Source: Treponema sp.
GTDB taxonomy: Bacteria > Spirochaetota > Spirochaetia > Treponematales > Treponemataceae
Length of the DNA stretch: 64,000 nt
Assembly: GCA_017548565.1 (NCBI GenBank)
Contig: JAFYZU010000009.1
Coordinates: 1 to 64,000, forward strand
Direction: 5' to 3'
Below the pieces are notes generated by a model. It was not told where the DNA came from and ran no database searches. It worked only from the letters and a program-made list of their open reading frames with translations. The position numbers and the translations under genes were made by a program. This document shows positions 23,210 through 31,465 of this stretch, piece by piece; the stretch's first letter is position 1, and each line of letters starts with the position of its first letter.

Positions 23210-24703
23210 ATGGAATTAAATAAAAAAAACACCTGGTACATTCCCTTCATATATGGTTTAGTAGTTTTTATTGCAAACTTTATTGGTTCTCAAATTCCAG
23301 TTTCTTCATCCATAAATATGGAGACTCAAAATTTTACGAACTATCAGAATCTAATTTCGCAACATCAGACAGCTGTTAATATTTTAACTTCTTTCTGTTA
23401 TTTAATTCCTGTTTTTGGTTGTGTTTTTTATGTATTAACGATGAATGAAAAAAACAGGCAAAGGCGATTTATAAATCTACCGATAGCTTATTCCTCTATC
23501 AGTATAAGCGGATGGATTTACTATTATCTTGCAGAAGTTATAACCCTTTTAATCAGCAAAAGATATTTTGATATAACAATAAAAAATATTATACTTGTTT
23601 CTGCCATGTACATAATCCTTGAGTGCCTTTTTAGTTTTACTCTTGGATTTTTTATTATGGAAACCTTACATAGAAAAATTTTTCTTCCGCGCTTTTTTCC
23701 TGAAGGAAAAATTGCATCTACTTCAGGACTTGTAAAACCTTCGAACACTTTTCTGTTTACAGTGTTTTATATTTCTGTAAGTGTTTTTCCGATTTGTTTT
23801 ATCAGCTTTGCATATTTTAGTAGTATCAGTTCAACTCTAAAAGAATCAGATATCCGGTTTATTGTTTTTTTCATTATTATTCTTTTGCTTGATATTGTTA
23901 TCTTTATTACGTTTCAGAAGTATTATTCATCACCGTTAAAGAAACTGAAAGAAGGAACAGAAAAAGTAAAAAAGGGTGATTATACAGATCATGTTAAAAT
24001 TGTAAGCAACGATTCCTTTGGAGAGCTTGCCGACACTTTTAATGACATGATTACTTCCATTGATTTGAATAATAAAAAACTGCTCGCTGTTCAGAATTCA
24101 ATTTTAACCGGAATGGCAACAATGGTCGAAAGCCGTGATAATTCAACAGGCGGTCATATAAAAAGAACAAGTGATTGTGTAAGAATTTTTGTGAATTTTT
24201 TGAAAATCCAGCCGGAATATTCTGAGCTTTCTGAAAAATTCTGTAATGATGTTATAAAAGCCGCTCCAATGCATGATCTCGGAAAAATAGCTGTTCCAGA
24301 TGCAATTCTCCAGAAACCCGGAAGATTCACAGACGAAGAATACGAAAAAATGAAAATGCATTCTGCCGAAGGTGCACGAATTGTAGGCGAAGTTTTAAAA
24401 GAAGTTGATGATGAAGATTTCAAAAAACTTGCGATTAATGTTGCTCACTATCATCATGAAAAATGGAACGGCCAGGGCTATCCTGAAAAACTGGCAGGTG
24501 ATCAGATTCCTTTTGAAGCTCGCATAATGGCCCTTGCTGATGTTTTTGATGCCCTCGTAAGTAAGCGCTGTTACAAAGAAAGCTTTAGTTTTGAAAAAGC
24601 CTTTGAAATAATCCAGGAATCTGCAGGAAGTCATTTTGACCCGGATCTTACAAAGCAATTCATTCGGTGCCGCGACAAACTCGAAGATTTGTATTTAAGA
24701 TGA
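23210..24703 (+). CDS. Membrane HAMP / HD-GYP cyclic-di-GMP phosphodiesterase
   Basis: Probable enzyme that breaks down cyclic di-GMP. The N-terminal 235 residues hold about six hydrophobic segments. A HAMP-like linker follows at about 240-300 (LKEGTEKVKKGDYTDHV). The HD-GYP domain covers 300-495, with HDLGKIAVPDAILQKPG near 355 and HHEKWNGQGYPEKLAGDQIP near 414, so the metal ligands and the GYP motif are intact. The membrane part should sense an unknown signal. A TATAAT at 23198-23203 lies six bases before the ATG and no ribosome site fits, so the mRNA may be leaderless. The MATE gene follows after 22 bases. Confidence 0.92.
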   Translation: MELNKKNTWYIPFIYGLVVFIANFIGSQIPVSSSINMETQNFTNYQNLISQHQTAVNILTSFCYLIPVFGCVFYVLTMNEKNRQRRFINLPIAYSSISISGWIYYYLAEVITLLISKRYFDITIKNIILVSAMYIILECLFSFTLGFFIMETLHRKIFLPRFFPEGKIASTSGLVKPSNTFLFTVFYISVSVFPICFISFAYFSSISSTLKESDIRFIVFFIIILLLDIVIFITFQKYYSSPLKKLKEGTEKVKKGDYTDHVKIVSNDSFGELADTFNDMITSIDLNNKKLLAVQNSILTGMATMVESRDNSTGGHIKRTSDCVRIFVNFLKIQPEYSELSEKFCNDVIKAAPMHDLGKIAVPDAILQKPGRFTDEEYEKMKMHSAEGARIVGEVLKEVDDEDFKKLAINVAHYHHEKWNGQGYPEKLAGDQIPFEARIMALADVFDALVSKRCYKESFSFEKAFEIIQESAGSHFDPDLTKQFIRCRDKLEDLYLR

Positions 24704-24725
24704 AAAATACCGTGAAGGCAAAACC

Positions 24726-26045
24726 ATGATAAAAGAATATAAAAACAAGCTTGTAAAAATTTTTGTCCCGATTATGCTCAGTAATCTTATCTCACAGGTT
24801 CAGATGATTATTGATAGAGTTTTTCTGGGACGCATGGATATTTTATACATGAGCGCAGTTGGAAATGCAACGGCTCCAATGTGGACTACAATGTCATTTA
24901 TCTATTCACTTTCGACCGGAGCTTCAATTTTAATCAGTCATGCGGTTGGTGAAAAAGATTTAGATAAAGCAAAAAATTATGCGGCATCAATGGTAAAATT
25001 TCACAGCGTGCTTCCGGTTTTATTGTTCTTTTTCTGGCTCTTCTGTACACCGCTTGTATTTAAACTGATGGGAGTTTCACAAAACGTAATGAAGCTCTGC
25101 GTAACTTATACAAGAATTTATTCTCCGGTATTTTTGATCATTGGACTCGGCGCTTCGTATGGTGTTGTGTTCCAGACTTCAAATTATACAAAGCCGCTTG
25201 TTACTTACGGCATTCTTCGTTCGGGACTCAATATTCTTTTGGATTATCTTTTAATTTTTGGTAAGTTTGGATTCCCTCGCATGGAAATTGCCGGTGCTGC
25301 TCTTGGAACAACGATTGCAGAATTTTGCGGTGCTTTTTATCTTTTGTATGTAACGATTGCAAAAAAAGATAAGTTCTTCACCAGTCCTGGACTAAAGAGA
25401 ATACTCGGTGCTAAATTACAGCCATATTTTCAGTCAATTAAGCTTGGTGTAAATACAGCACTGGAAGATTTATTATGGAATGTCGGAAATCTTTGTATCA
25501 TAAGAATTCTGAATACTATCAACGAAACTGCGGCGGGAATTTATTCCATGGTATTTACCGTAGAGATTCTGTTTGTCGTAATAATCGGATCAATAGGAAG
25601 CGGCACTCTCACTCTTACGGGTGAAGCAACCGGTGCTAAAGATCACAAGCTTTACCGTGATGTTGTAAAAACTTCGATAAAGTGGTCATTTCTTGTTGCT
25701 GCCTTTGCACTGATTTTTATTTCGATTTTCCCTCGATTAACTTTAAGTCTGTTTACTACAGATAAGGACGTTATTGAAATGTCTGTAATCTTCATCATTC
25801 TTGTAGCAGTAAATCTGTTTGGAAAATCCGGCAACATTATAGTAGGTAACGGAATCCGCGGCTACGGTGATACCAGATGGATGTTTTTTACACAGAGTCT
25901 CGGAACAATTGGAGTAGTAAGTCTTGCAGCGCTTTTTGTTTTTGTTTTCAAATGGGGAATGCTCGGTGTCTTTATTGCAGTTTTATGTGATGAAGCAATC
26001 CGTGCCGTTATTAATTTTATAAGGTTCCTGAGGATTAAGTTCTGA
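24726..26045 (+). CDS. MATE family efflux transporter
   Basis: A 439-residue inner membrane protein with about twelve hydrophobic segments in two similar halves, as in multidrug and toxin extrusion (MATE) antiporters. Family signals include VPIMLSNLISQVQMIIDRVF at the start, FQTSNYTKPL in the first half, and a second-half GNIIVGNGIRGYGDTRWMF segment. It should export an organic cation or drug using a Na+ or H+ gradient; the substrate is unknown. A GAAGG site precedes the ATG. It is separated by only 22 bases from the HD-GYP gene, so the two are probably cotranscribed. Confidence 0.92.
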   Translation: MIKEYKNKLVKIFVPIMLSNLISQVQMIIDRVFLGRMDILYMSAVGNATAPMWTTMSFIYSLSTGASILISHAVGEKDLDKAKNYAASMVKFHSVLPVLLFFFWLFCTPLVFKLMGVSQNVMKLCVTYTRIYSPVFLIIGLGASYGVVFQTSNYTKPLVTYGILRSGLNILLDYLLIFGKFGFPRMEIAGAALGTTIAEFCGAFYLLYVTIAKKDKFFTSPGLKRILGAKLQPYFQSIKLGVNTALEDLLWNVGNLCIIRILNTINETAAGIYSMVFTVEILFVVIIGSIGSGTLTLTGEATGAKDHKLYRDVVKTSIKWSFLVAAFALIFISIFPRLTLSLFTTDKDVIEMSVIFIILVAVNLFGKSGNIIVGNGIRGYGDTRWMFFTQSLGTIGVVSLAALFVFVFKWGMLGVFIAVLCDEAIRAVINFIRFLRIKF

Positions 26046-26063
26046 TGTATTAATATCGATGGA

Positions 26064-26690
26064 TTAAAAATCTTTCTGGATGAAATTAGTCCATAGATGC
26101 TTTTCTTTTTCTGGCAGACCGAACTTTTCTTTTCCCAGTGCAATTGATTTTATGAGGAAGCTCATGTTTCGGGCAAGAACACGTAACGTCTGCATACCTT
26201 CTGCGTCATTTTCTGCTTCCGATGGGGCACCTCCGTGAATGTTGTTCCAGTACTGACTTGAAGCAACTGGCATTCCGCTTATTGTAAAAAACTTATTTAA
26301 AACATCAAAAGAAGCTGTTGTTCCTCCGCGGCGTGCACATACAAATCCGGCCCCAACCTTCATTGTTTTATCAAATTTTGAACTGTAGAAAAGCCTTTGT
26401 AAGAAAGCCTGTACTGTGGCATTCGGTGCTGAATAATAAACGGGACTTCCAACAACAATCCCATCGGCTGTTTCAAATTTTTTTGCGGTTTCATTCACGA
26501 TATCATCAAAAACACAATGCCCAAGTTCACTGCATTTTCCACAGGCAATGCAACCACGGATATCTTTATTTCCGATGTTTATGATTTCGCTTTCAATGCC
26601 CTGCCGGGTAAAAATTCTTTCCATCTCTTTTATACCGAGCAGGGTATTGCTTGAGGCGCGTGGACTTCCATTGATTAATAAGACTTTCAT
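26064..26690 (-). CDS. Flavodoxin-family / iron-sulfur flavoprotein
   Basis: NADPH-dependent FMN reductase fold: LLINGSPRASSNTLLG binds the FMN phosphate, and IVVGSPVYYSAPNATVQAFL forms the second flavin loop. Between them the compact Cys cluster GCIACGKCSELGHCVFDD fits the 4Fe-4S site of iron-sulfur flavoproteins. It should carry out one- or two-electron transfer in the anaerobic cytoplasm; the partner is unknown. The 208-residue length is usual. It is convergent with the MATE gene, with 18 bases between them. Confidence 0.88.
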   Translation of the reverse strand: MKVLLINGSPRASSNTLLGIKEMERIFTRQGIESEIINIGNKDIRGCIACGKCSELGHCVFDDIVNETAKKFETADGIVVGSPVYYSAPNATVQAFLQRLFYSSKFDKTMKVGAGFVCARRGGTTASFDVLNKFFTISGMPVASSQYWNNIHGGAPSEAENDAEGMQTLRVLARNMSFLIKSIALGKEKFGLPEKEKHLWTNFIQKDF

Positions 26691-26768
26691 TGTGGATTCC
26701 TCCTGAATAATCAGTGATGATTACAATGAATAAGTATAAACCTTTCGCATCTTATTTTAAAGCGGATT

Positions 26769-27587
26769 TCATTCGCCCAGAATATTTCCTACGTGTCTCT
26801 TTTCAAAGAACATATCTTTATTTGTAAGAACAATGATTGCAGCGGCAACAGCCAGGACAAAGGTTTCAATGCATTTTGTATTCTGAGTAAGAGCAACCTT
26901 CTCCTGAAAGAAGTTTACGAAAAGATGGAACAAAATACTTGCGAGCATGCTTCGCCCGTTCTTTACATAAACCCAGGTTGTAATAAAGCCCATAGGTACA
27001 ACAGAAAGGAAAAAGTTCATCATGTAAATAACGTTTATTTCGCGGATTTCAAAATGATAGGTTCCAGGAATCCAGAATAAAGGAAGATGCCACAAAGCCC
27101 ATACAAATCCAAAGATGATTGATTCTTTAAACCAAGAATGATACTGCGCAATTGAGTCTTCACCGTAACCACGCCAGCCAACTTCTTCCAGTACCGATGC
27201 CAGAAGAATTGTAAGGAAAGCAGAAAAAATACCGGGACCACTGAAAGAAAAATCTTTTGTAAAAGAAAACTGTTCTATTGATTCACCGAATAAAAGTGAT
27301 ATAAGAATTGAACAGCCGATTACCGCAGCAATAATAAGATATCCGCCGAGAATGTAGCCCGGTTTTAATTTCCAGAAATTGAAAATTTTACGCTTGAAAT
27401 CCTTTTTGAGCGCATTGCTTTTTGAACTCAATACAAAAATAATTGCAAGTACTGACGGTGAAATGAGTCCAAGGAATAATCCAAGAAAATTGGAGATTCC
27501 TTCATTAAAAATAATTGCAAAGCCCCAGAAGGCCCAGGTTGCAGCAAAAACTGCCAGATAGAATTTTTTTGGTTTATATGTGTACAT
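26769..27587 (-). CDS. CPBP family intramembrane metalloprotease
   Basis: A 272-residue membrane protein with about eight hydrophobic segments. The CPBP (Abi, CAAX-protease-like) signatures are present: EEVGWRGYGED near residue 136, FGFVWALWHLPLFW, and a C-terminal SILFHLFVNFF carrying the last His. The Glu pair and His residues should bind a metal inside the membrane. Roles known for the family include bacteriocin self-immunity and protein anchoring; which applies is unknown. The gene follows the HTH regulator by 12 bases with GGAG before the ATG, so the two form an operon. Confidence 0.92.
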   Translation of the reverse strand: MYTYKPKKFYLAVFAATWAFWGFAIIFNEGISNFLGLFLGLISPSVLAIIFVLSSKSNALKKDFKRKIFNFWKLKPGYILGGYLIIAAVIGCSILISLLFGESIEQFSFTKDFSFSGPGIFSAFLTILLASVLEEVGWRGYGEDSIAQYHSWFKESIIFGFVWALWHLPLFWIPGTYHFEIREINVIYMMNFFLSVVPMGFITTWVYVKNGRSMLASILFHLFVNFFQEKVALTQNTKCIETFVLAVAAAIIVLTNKDMFFEKRHVGNILGE

Positions 27588-27599
27588 ATGTGTTTCTCC

Positions 27600-28484
27600 T
27601 TATTTTAAAATCTGAACTTCGCTTTTCCAGCCGTTAAGTTCAACAATCAGGTCTGTCGGCTCTGACGGATCATCAAGATTGCGTTTACCGGAAATGATTT
27701 TTGAATCCGCATCTACAAAACGTGTAAAACGGCCTGCATTTTTAAGATAGTAATTCTGATTTTCAGCAAAACTGATTCTTGAAATTGCGTGGAACTGATT
27801 CAAATCAAGCTTACCCTTTGTCTCGCGTACTTCTACATTAAGATTTGAATTTGTGTTCAGTTCTACATGACCTCTTGCATTTGAAACAAAAACATTTTTT
27901 GCCTTACCGTCAAATTCAATTGCATCAAAAGTGATGTCGCGGATTTTCAGATTTTCAAGCTCACCCGAAAGTTCAATGTCTGCAACAAAACGCTCCGGAA
28001 TCTTTACAAAAATAAAAAGATTTTCCTGAGCTGCAATATCAGTAAAATCCGATGAATGCTTAACAATAACATCCATGCGTCGTTTGTCTTCAATAATTTT
28101 TACCTTTACCTGCTGCGAAAGATAATTCAGTTTGTTTGAAGCGGCAATCACAAGGATTTTTTCATCCTTTGTTTTTTCAATAATAACCTCGTGAGCAGTT
28201 CCAACTTTCAAATCGATTTTTTTCGGGCAGTCAAGGTCATATTCGGTACGGCTTTCATAAAGAAAATCATGCTTGGAAATCAGGCTTTTTTCTTCACTCA
28301 AAAGAGAATCAAGTGATTCATTAAACAGGCTGGAAATTGCAATCAGATTTTCAATATCCGGAATGCCGTTTCCGCTTTCCCATTTTGTGATGGCTTGACG
28401 ACTCACATAAATTTTCTCTGCAAGCTGTTCTTGAGAAATACCTTTCTGTTTTCTAAGTTCTTTAAGTTTTTCTGCAAAGTTCAT
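27600..28484 (-). CDS. HTH (XRE) regulator with DUF4097-like beta domain
   Basis: Residues 1-65 are an XRE-type helix-turn-helix (NFAEKLKELRKQKGISQEQL, SRQAITKWESGNGIPDIENL). The C-terminal 200 residues are beta-rich with repeating strands such as VFVSNARGHVELNTNSNLNV, which resembles the DUF4097 beta-helix found in envelope-linked proteins. No membrane segment is seen, so the fusion is cytoplasmic. The ATG at 28484 was chosen because it opens the HTH; GGAGG lies 12 bases upstream. A longer frame begins ten codons earlier. A long inverted repeat lies upstream at 28518-28563. It probably regulates itself and the CPBP protease gene. Confidence 0.85.
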   Translation of the reverse strand: MNFAEKLKELRKQKGISQEQLAEKIYVSRQAITKWESGNGIPDIENLIAISSLFNESLDSLLSEEKSLISKHDFLYESRTEYDLDCPKKIDLKVGTAHEVIIEKTKDEKILVIAASNKLNYLSQQVKVKIIEDKRRMDVIVKHSSDFTDIAAQENLFIFVKIPERFVADIELSGELENLKIRDITFDAIEFDGKAKNVFVSNARGHVELNTNSNLNVEVRETKGKLDLNQFHAISRISFAENQNYYLKNAGRFTRFVDADSKIISGKRNLDDPSEPTDLIVELNGWKSEVQILK

Positions 28485-28517
28485 AATGTGCTTTATCCTC
28501 CTTGGAAAAGCCATTAA

Positions 28518-28563
28518 ACAAGTATGTCAAGGTTTTAAGCAAAGCGTGCCTTGACGAACTTGT
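28518..28563. promoter_or_regulatory. Operator-like inverted repeat upstream of the HTH regulator
   Basis: Two 15-base arms, ACAAGTATGTCAAGG and the complement of CCTTGACGAACTTGT, match at 13 positions and are separated by 16 bases. A dimeric XRE regulator could bind here. Confidence 0.6.
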
Positions 28564-28696
28564 ATATGACTATTATTTGAAGTCATCTTAAGCCTCATTC
28601 ATAAATTATAACAGAAACTTTGCATTACAAAAATGATTTTTTATGCTACTTATCGTAGCAAAAGCGGAAAATCAGTGAATTATTCAATAAATATAA

Positions 28697-28739
28697 ATAA
28701 AAAAAACAGCTGCAGGTTATAAAACCAATACAGCCGTTT
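28697..28739 (-). terminator. Intrinsic terminator of serA
   Basis: On the minus strand AAACGGCTG pairs with CAGCTGTTT, with an inner GGTT / AACC pair, followed by a run of T. It lies about 35 bases after the serA stop. Confidence 0.75.
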
Positions 28740-28774
28740 CTTATAGTATTGACAGTTATTATATCAATCTTTCG

Positions 28775-29953
28775 TTAACCGAAAATAGGTCTAACTCTAT
28801 TTACAGTATCGCAAGCCTTGAGCTTTTCGATGATGTCGTCTGTTACTACACCGTCTACGTCGATGATGTTGTAAGCTACGTCGCCGCGGGCCTGGTTGAT
28901 GAAAGATGAAATATTGAGCTTTGCTTCACCAAGAATAGTTGTGAACTTAGAAATTGTGTCAGGAATATTCTTGTGGCTGATGCAAAGACGTGTTCCGCCT
29001 GCTGGAATAGGGTTGTCTGTAACAGTTTTTGGGAAGTTTACAGAGTTTACGATATTTCCAAACTCGAGGAAGTCCTTGAGCTGAGCAGCGGCCATAACAG
29101 CACAGTTGTCTTCTGCTTCCGGAGTAGATGCTCCAAGGTGAGGCATACAAACAACCTTTGGATGATTAAGCAATTCTTCTGCAGCAAAGTCTGTGATGAG
29201 TGCTGCAACTTTTCCACTGTCCAAAGCAGCAATGATGTCTGCATTGTTTACAAGACCACCACGAGCAATGTTGATGATGCGGACTCCGTCCTTCATATTT
29301 TTGATTGCTGCAGCGTTGATCATGCCCTTTGTGTCGTTTGTCTGTGGAACGTGGATTGTAATGTAATCACACTTTGCATAAAGGCTGTCCAATGTTTCTG
29401 CAATCTGAACTTTTTTATCAAGCTTCAAAGCAGAGTTTACAGAAAGGAACGGATCATAACCAATAACTTCCATACCAAAGTGAAGTGCAAGGTTAGCAAC
29501 CATATCACCAATAGCACCAAGACCAATTACACCAAGTGTTTTTCCCATAAGTTCTGGTCCAACAAACTGGCTCTTTCCTTTTTCTGCAAGGTCAGGAATT
29601 TCGTCGCCTTTACCGCTCAAGCCTTTTACCCATTTGTTAGCTTCAATTACAGGGCGGCTAGAAAGGAGGAGGGCAAGCATAACAAGTTCTTTTACAGCGT
29701 TAGCGTTTGCACCTGGAGTATTGAATACTACAACACCCTTTTCTGTAAGAGCAGGAATAGGGATATTGTTAGTACCGGCTCCAGCACGGGCAACAGCCTT
29801 TACATTGTCAGAAAGCTGCATTTCATGCATATCAGCAGAACGAACAAGAATAGCATCCGGATTATTGATGTCTGTAGCAATTTCATAGTTATCGCGGTCC
29901 AACTGGTTAAGACCTACAGTTGCAATTTTATTAAGTGTTTGTATTTTAAACAT
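28775..29953 (-). CDS. serA: D-3-phosphoglycerate dehydrogenase
   Basis: Oxidises 3-phosphoglycerate to 3-phosphohydroxypyruvate with NAD+, the first step of serine synthesis. Visible motifs are the substrate-domain segment RAGAGTNNIPIPALTEKGV, the NAD-binding loop GLGAIGDMVA, catalytic Arg in INIARGGLVN, and His in PHLGASTPEAEDN. Residues 320-392 form a C-terminal ACT domain, usual for serine feedback. At 392 residues it is of the short ACT-containing type. AGGAG lies seven bases before the ATG. It follows serC on the same strand, separated by an intergenic repeat element. Confidence 0.96.
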   Translation of the reverse strand: MFKIQTLNKIATVGLNQLDRDNYEIATDINNPDAILVRSADMHEMQLSDNVKAVARAGAGTNNIPIPALTEKGVVVFNTPGANANAVKELVMLALLLSSRPVIEANKWVKGLSGKGDEIPDLAEKGKSQFVGPELMGKTLGVIGLGAIGDMVANLALHFGMEVIGYDPFLSVNSALKLDKKVQIAETLDSLYAKCDYITIHVPQTNDTKGMINAAAIKNMKDGVRIINIARGGLVNNADIIAALDSGKVAALITDFAAEELLNHPKVVCMPHLGASTPEAEDNCAVMAAAQLKDFLEFGNIVNSVNFPKTVTDNPIPAGGTRLCISHKNIPDTISKFTTILGEAKLNISSFINQARGDVAYNIIDVDGVVTDDIIEKLKACDTVNRVRPIFG

Positions 29954-29972
29954 AATGTATCTCCTTTTGATA

Positions 29973-30120
29973 TAGGTTCCAGGTTTTAGGTTCCAGGAAT
30001 GTAGAGGGGGAAAGCCTTCCCCCTGGGTTCAGCCCTTTGGTCTTCACCGTACCCCCTTCGCCTAGGTGGCTGGCCGCCCCCTAAAACCCCTGGCACCTGG
30101 GACCTAGCACCTATAACCTA
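29973..30120 (-). repeat. Heptad-armed intergenic element, copy B (serC-serA gap)
   Basis: A 148-base element. Its arms are arrays of seven-base units of the form GTNNNAG in opposite orientations: four units beside serC and three beside serA. The core, read on the minus strand, matches copy C and copy A: GGGGTTTTAGGGGG, CGAAGGGGGT, CGGTGAAGACC, GGGCTGAACCCAGGGGGAAG. The first TAG of the serC-side arm is the serC stop codon. The whole could fold into a long branched hairpin. Confidence 0.85.
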
Positions 30121-31284
30121 GTTCGCTTTAGCGAACTCCTTCATAAACTCAACAAGTGCCTTAACTCCATCCAATGTCATTGCATTATAAATAGAGGCAC
30201 GCATACCACCAACAAGTCTGTGGCCTTTGAGGTTTACAAGACCTGCGGCACTGGCTTCTTTTACGAACTTGTCGTTGATTTCCTTTTCTTTTGCAAGAGC
30301 GGCTTTTTCTGCATCAGTGCGGTCTGCTTCGTCTTTTTTGCCGGCAGCAGCTGTTTCTGCAGTAGAGTATTTTGTAAGGAAAGGAACGTTCATAAGTGAG
30401 CGGCTTCCAATCTCTGTAGTTGTATGATAGAAATCAGATGAATCAAGATAGTTGTAAAGGTAATCAGCCTTTTCCTTGTTGCGCTTGAGCATTCCTGCGG
30501 CACCACCATTTGCTTCGATCCAATGCAAAACCTTGTCCAATACGTAAATTGTATAGCAAGGTGGAGTATTGTACATAGAACCGTTGTCTGCATGTGTTTT
30601 GTAAGCAAGCATTGTTGGAGTTCCCGGCAGACAGTTTTCTGGTTCAGGAATCAAATCTTCGCGGATAATTACAAGAGTAACACCAGCAGGAGCAAGGTTC
30701 TTCTGAGCACCAGCGAAAAGCAGACCAAACTTTGTAACATCAAGTGGTTCGCTCAAAACACATGAAGAAATATCTGCTACGAGTGGGATATTACCTGTGT
30801 CAGGAATGTACTCGTAGTGAGTTCCCATGATTGTGTTGTTGAAACAGATATAAGCGTAATCATAATCGCCTTCAATCTTTTCAACCTTTGGAATATATGA
30901 ATAGTTCTTATCTTTAGAAGAAGCAATTACATCAACTTCAATACCAAGCTTTTTAGCTTCGGCAGCGGCTTTTTTTGCCCAAACACCAGTTTCGATGTAA
31001 GCAGCTTTTTTATTTTTGATACCAAGGTTTTCTGCGACCATGGCAAACTGAGTGGAACCTCCACCCTGTACAAAAAGTACCTTGTAATTATCCGGTACAT
31101 TCATGAGCTTGCGAACCATTGCTTCTGCATCCTGAATGATTGGCTCATAGTTCTTAGAACGATGGCTCATTTCCATAACAGACTGACCGCTTCCCTGATA
31201 ATCAAGCATTTCAGCAGCACATTCTTTCAAAACCTCTTCCGGCAGGCAGCTTGGTCCTGCACTAAAATTGTACACTCTTGCCAT
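30118..31284 (-). CDS. serC: Phosphoserine aminotransferase
   Basis: Converts 3-phosphohydroxypyruvate and glutamate to phosphoserine with pyridoxal phosphate, the second step of serine synthesis. Family marks: VYNFSAGPSCLPEEVLKE at the start, FVQGGGSTQFAMVAEN for the cofactor phosphate, the lysine in FAGAQKNLAPAGV that binds the cofactor, and LKGHRLVGGMRASIYNAM near the end. At 388 residues it is about 25 longer than usual because of an Ala/Lys/Glu/Asp-rich insert near residues 307-333 (ETAAAGKKDEADRTDAEKA). AAGGAG precedes the ATG. It lies between rex and serA on the same strand. Its stop codon coincides with the start of an intergenic element. Confidence 0.96.
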   Translation of the reverse strand: MARVYNFSAGPSCLPEEVLKECAAEMLDYQGSGQSVMEMSHRSKNYEPIIQDAEAMVRKLMNVPDNYKVLFVQGGGSTQFAMVAENLGIKNKKAAYIETGVWAKKAAAEAKKLGIEVDVIASSKDKNYSYIPKVEKIEGDYDYAYICFNNTIMGTHYEYIPDTGNIPLVADISSCVLSEPLDVTKFGLLFAGAQKNLAPAGVTLVIIREDLIPEPENCLPGTPTMLAYKTHADNGSMYNTPPCYTIYVLDKVLHWIEANGGAAGMLKRNKEKADYLYNYLDSSDFYHTTTEIGSRSLMNVPFLTKYSTAETAAAGKKDEADRTDAEKAALAKEKEINDKFVKEASAAGLVNLKGHRLVGGMRASIYNAMTLDGVKALVEFMKEFAKAN

Positions 31285-31308
31285 GTTTGTCGACTCCTTT
31301 GTCTTTTA

Positions 31309-31465
31309 TTAGGTTTTAGGTGTTAGGTCCTAGGTTCTAGGGGTTTTAGGGGCAGAGCCCCTAGGCGAAGGGGGTGCGGTGAAGACCGCAGGGCTGAACC
31401 CAGGGGGAAGACTTTCACCCTCATCTCCTGGAACCTAAAACCTAGAACCTAGAACCTGATTTCTA
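31309..31465 (+). repeat. Heptad-armed intergenic element, copy C (rex-serC gap)
   Basis: The left arm (31309-31341) holds four heptads (GTTTTAG, GTGTTAG, GTCCTAG, GTTCTAG). The right arm (31427-31465), read on the other strand, holds GTGCTAG, then GTTCTAG twice, GTTTTAG and GTTCCAG. The core at about 31341-31410 matches copies A and B. The rex stop codon TAG lies in the last heptad of the right arm. Its orientation relative to the genes is opposite to copy B. Confidence 0.85.

Noticed and set aside
28973-29989. A 338-codon open frame on the plus strand across serA
   Set aside because: It lies wholly opposite serA. The sequence is Cys- and Val-rich with no family pattern, and it has no ribosome site. 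It is a shadow of serA codon bias.
31309-31465. Heptad arrays considered as a CRISPR array or telomere-like tract
   Set aside because: The units are only seven bases, contiguous and without spacers. No cas genes are present, and the arms are inverted around a core.
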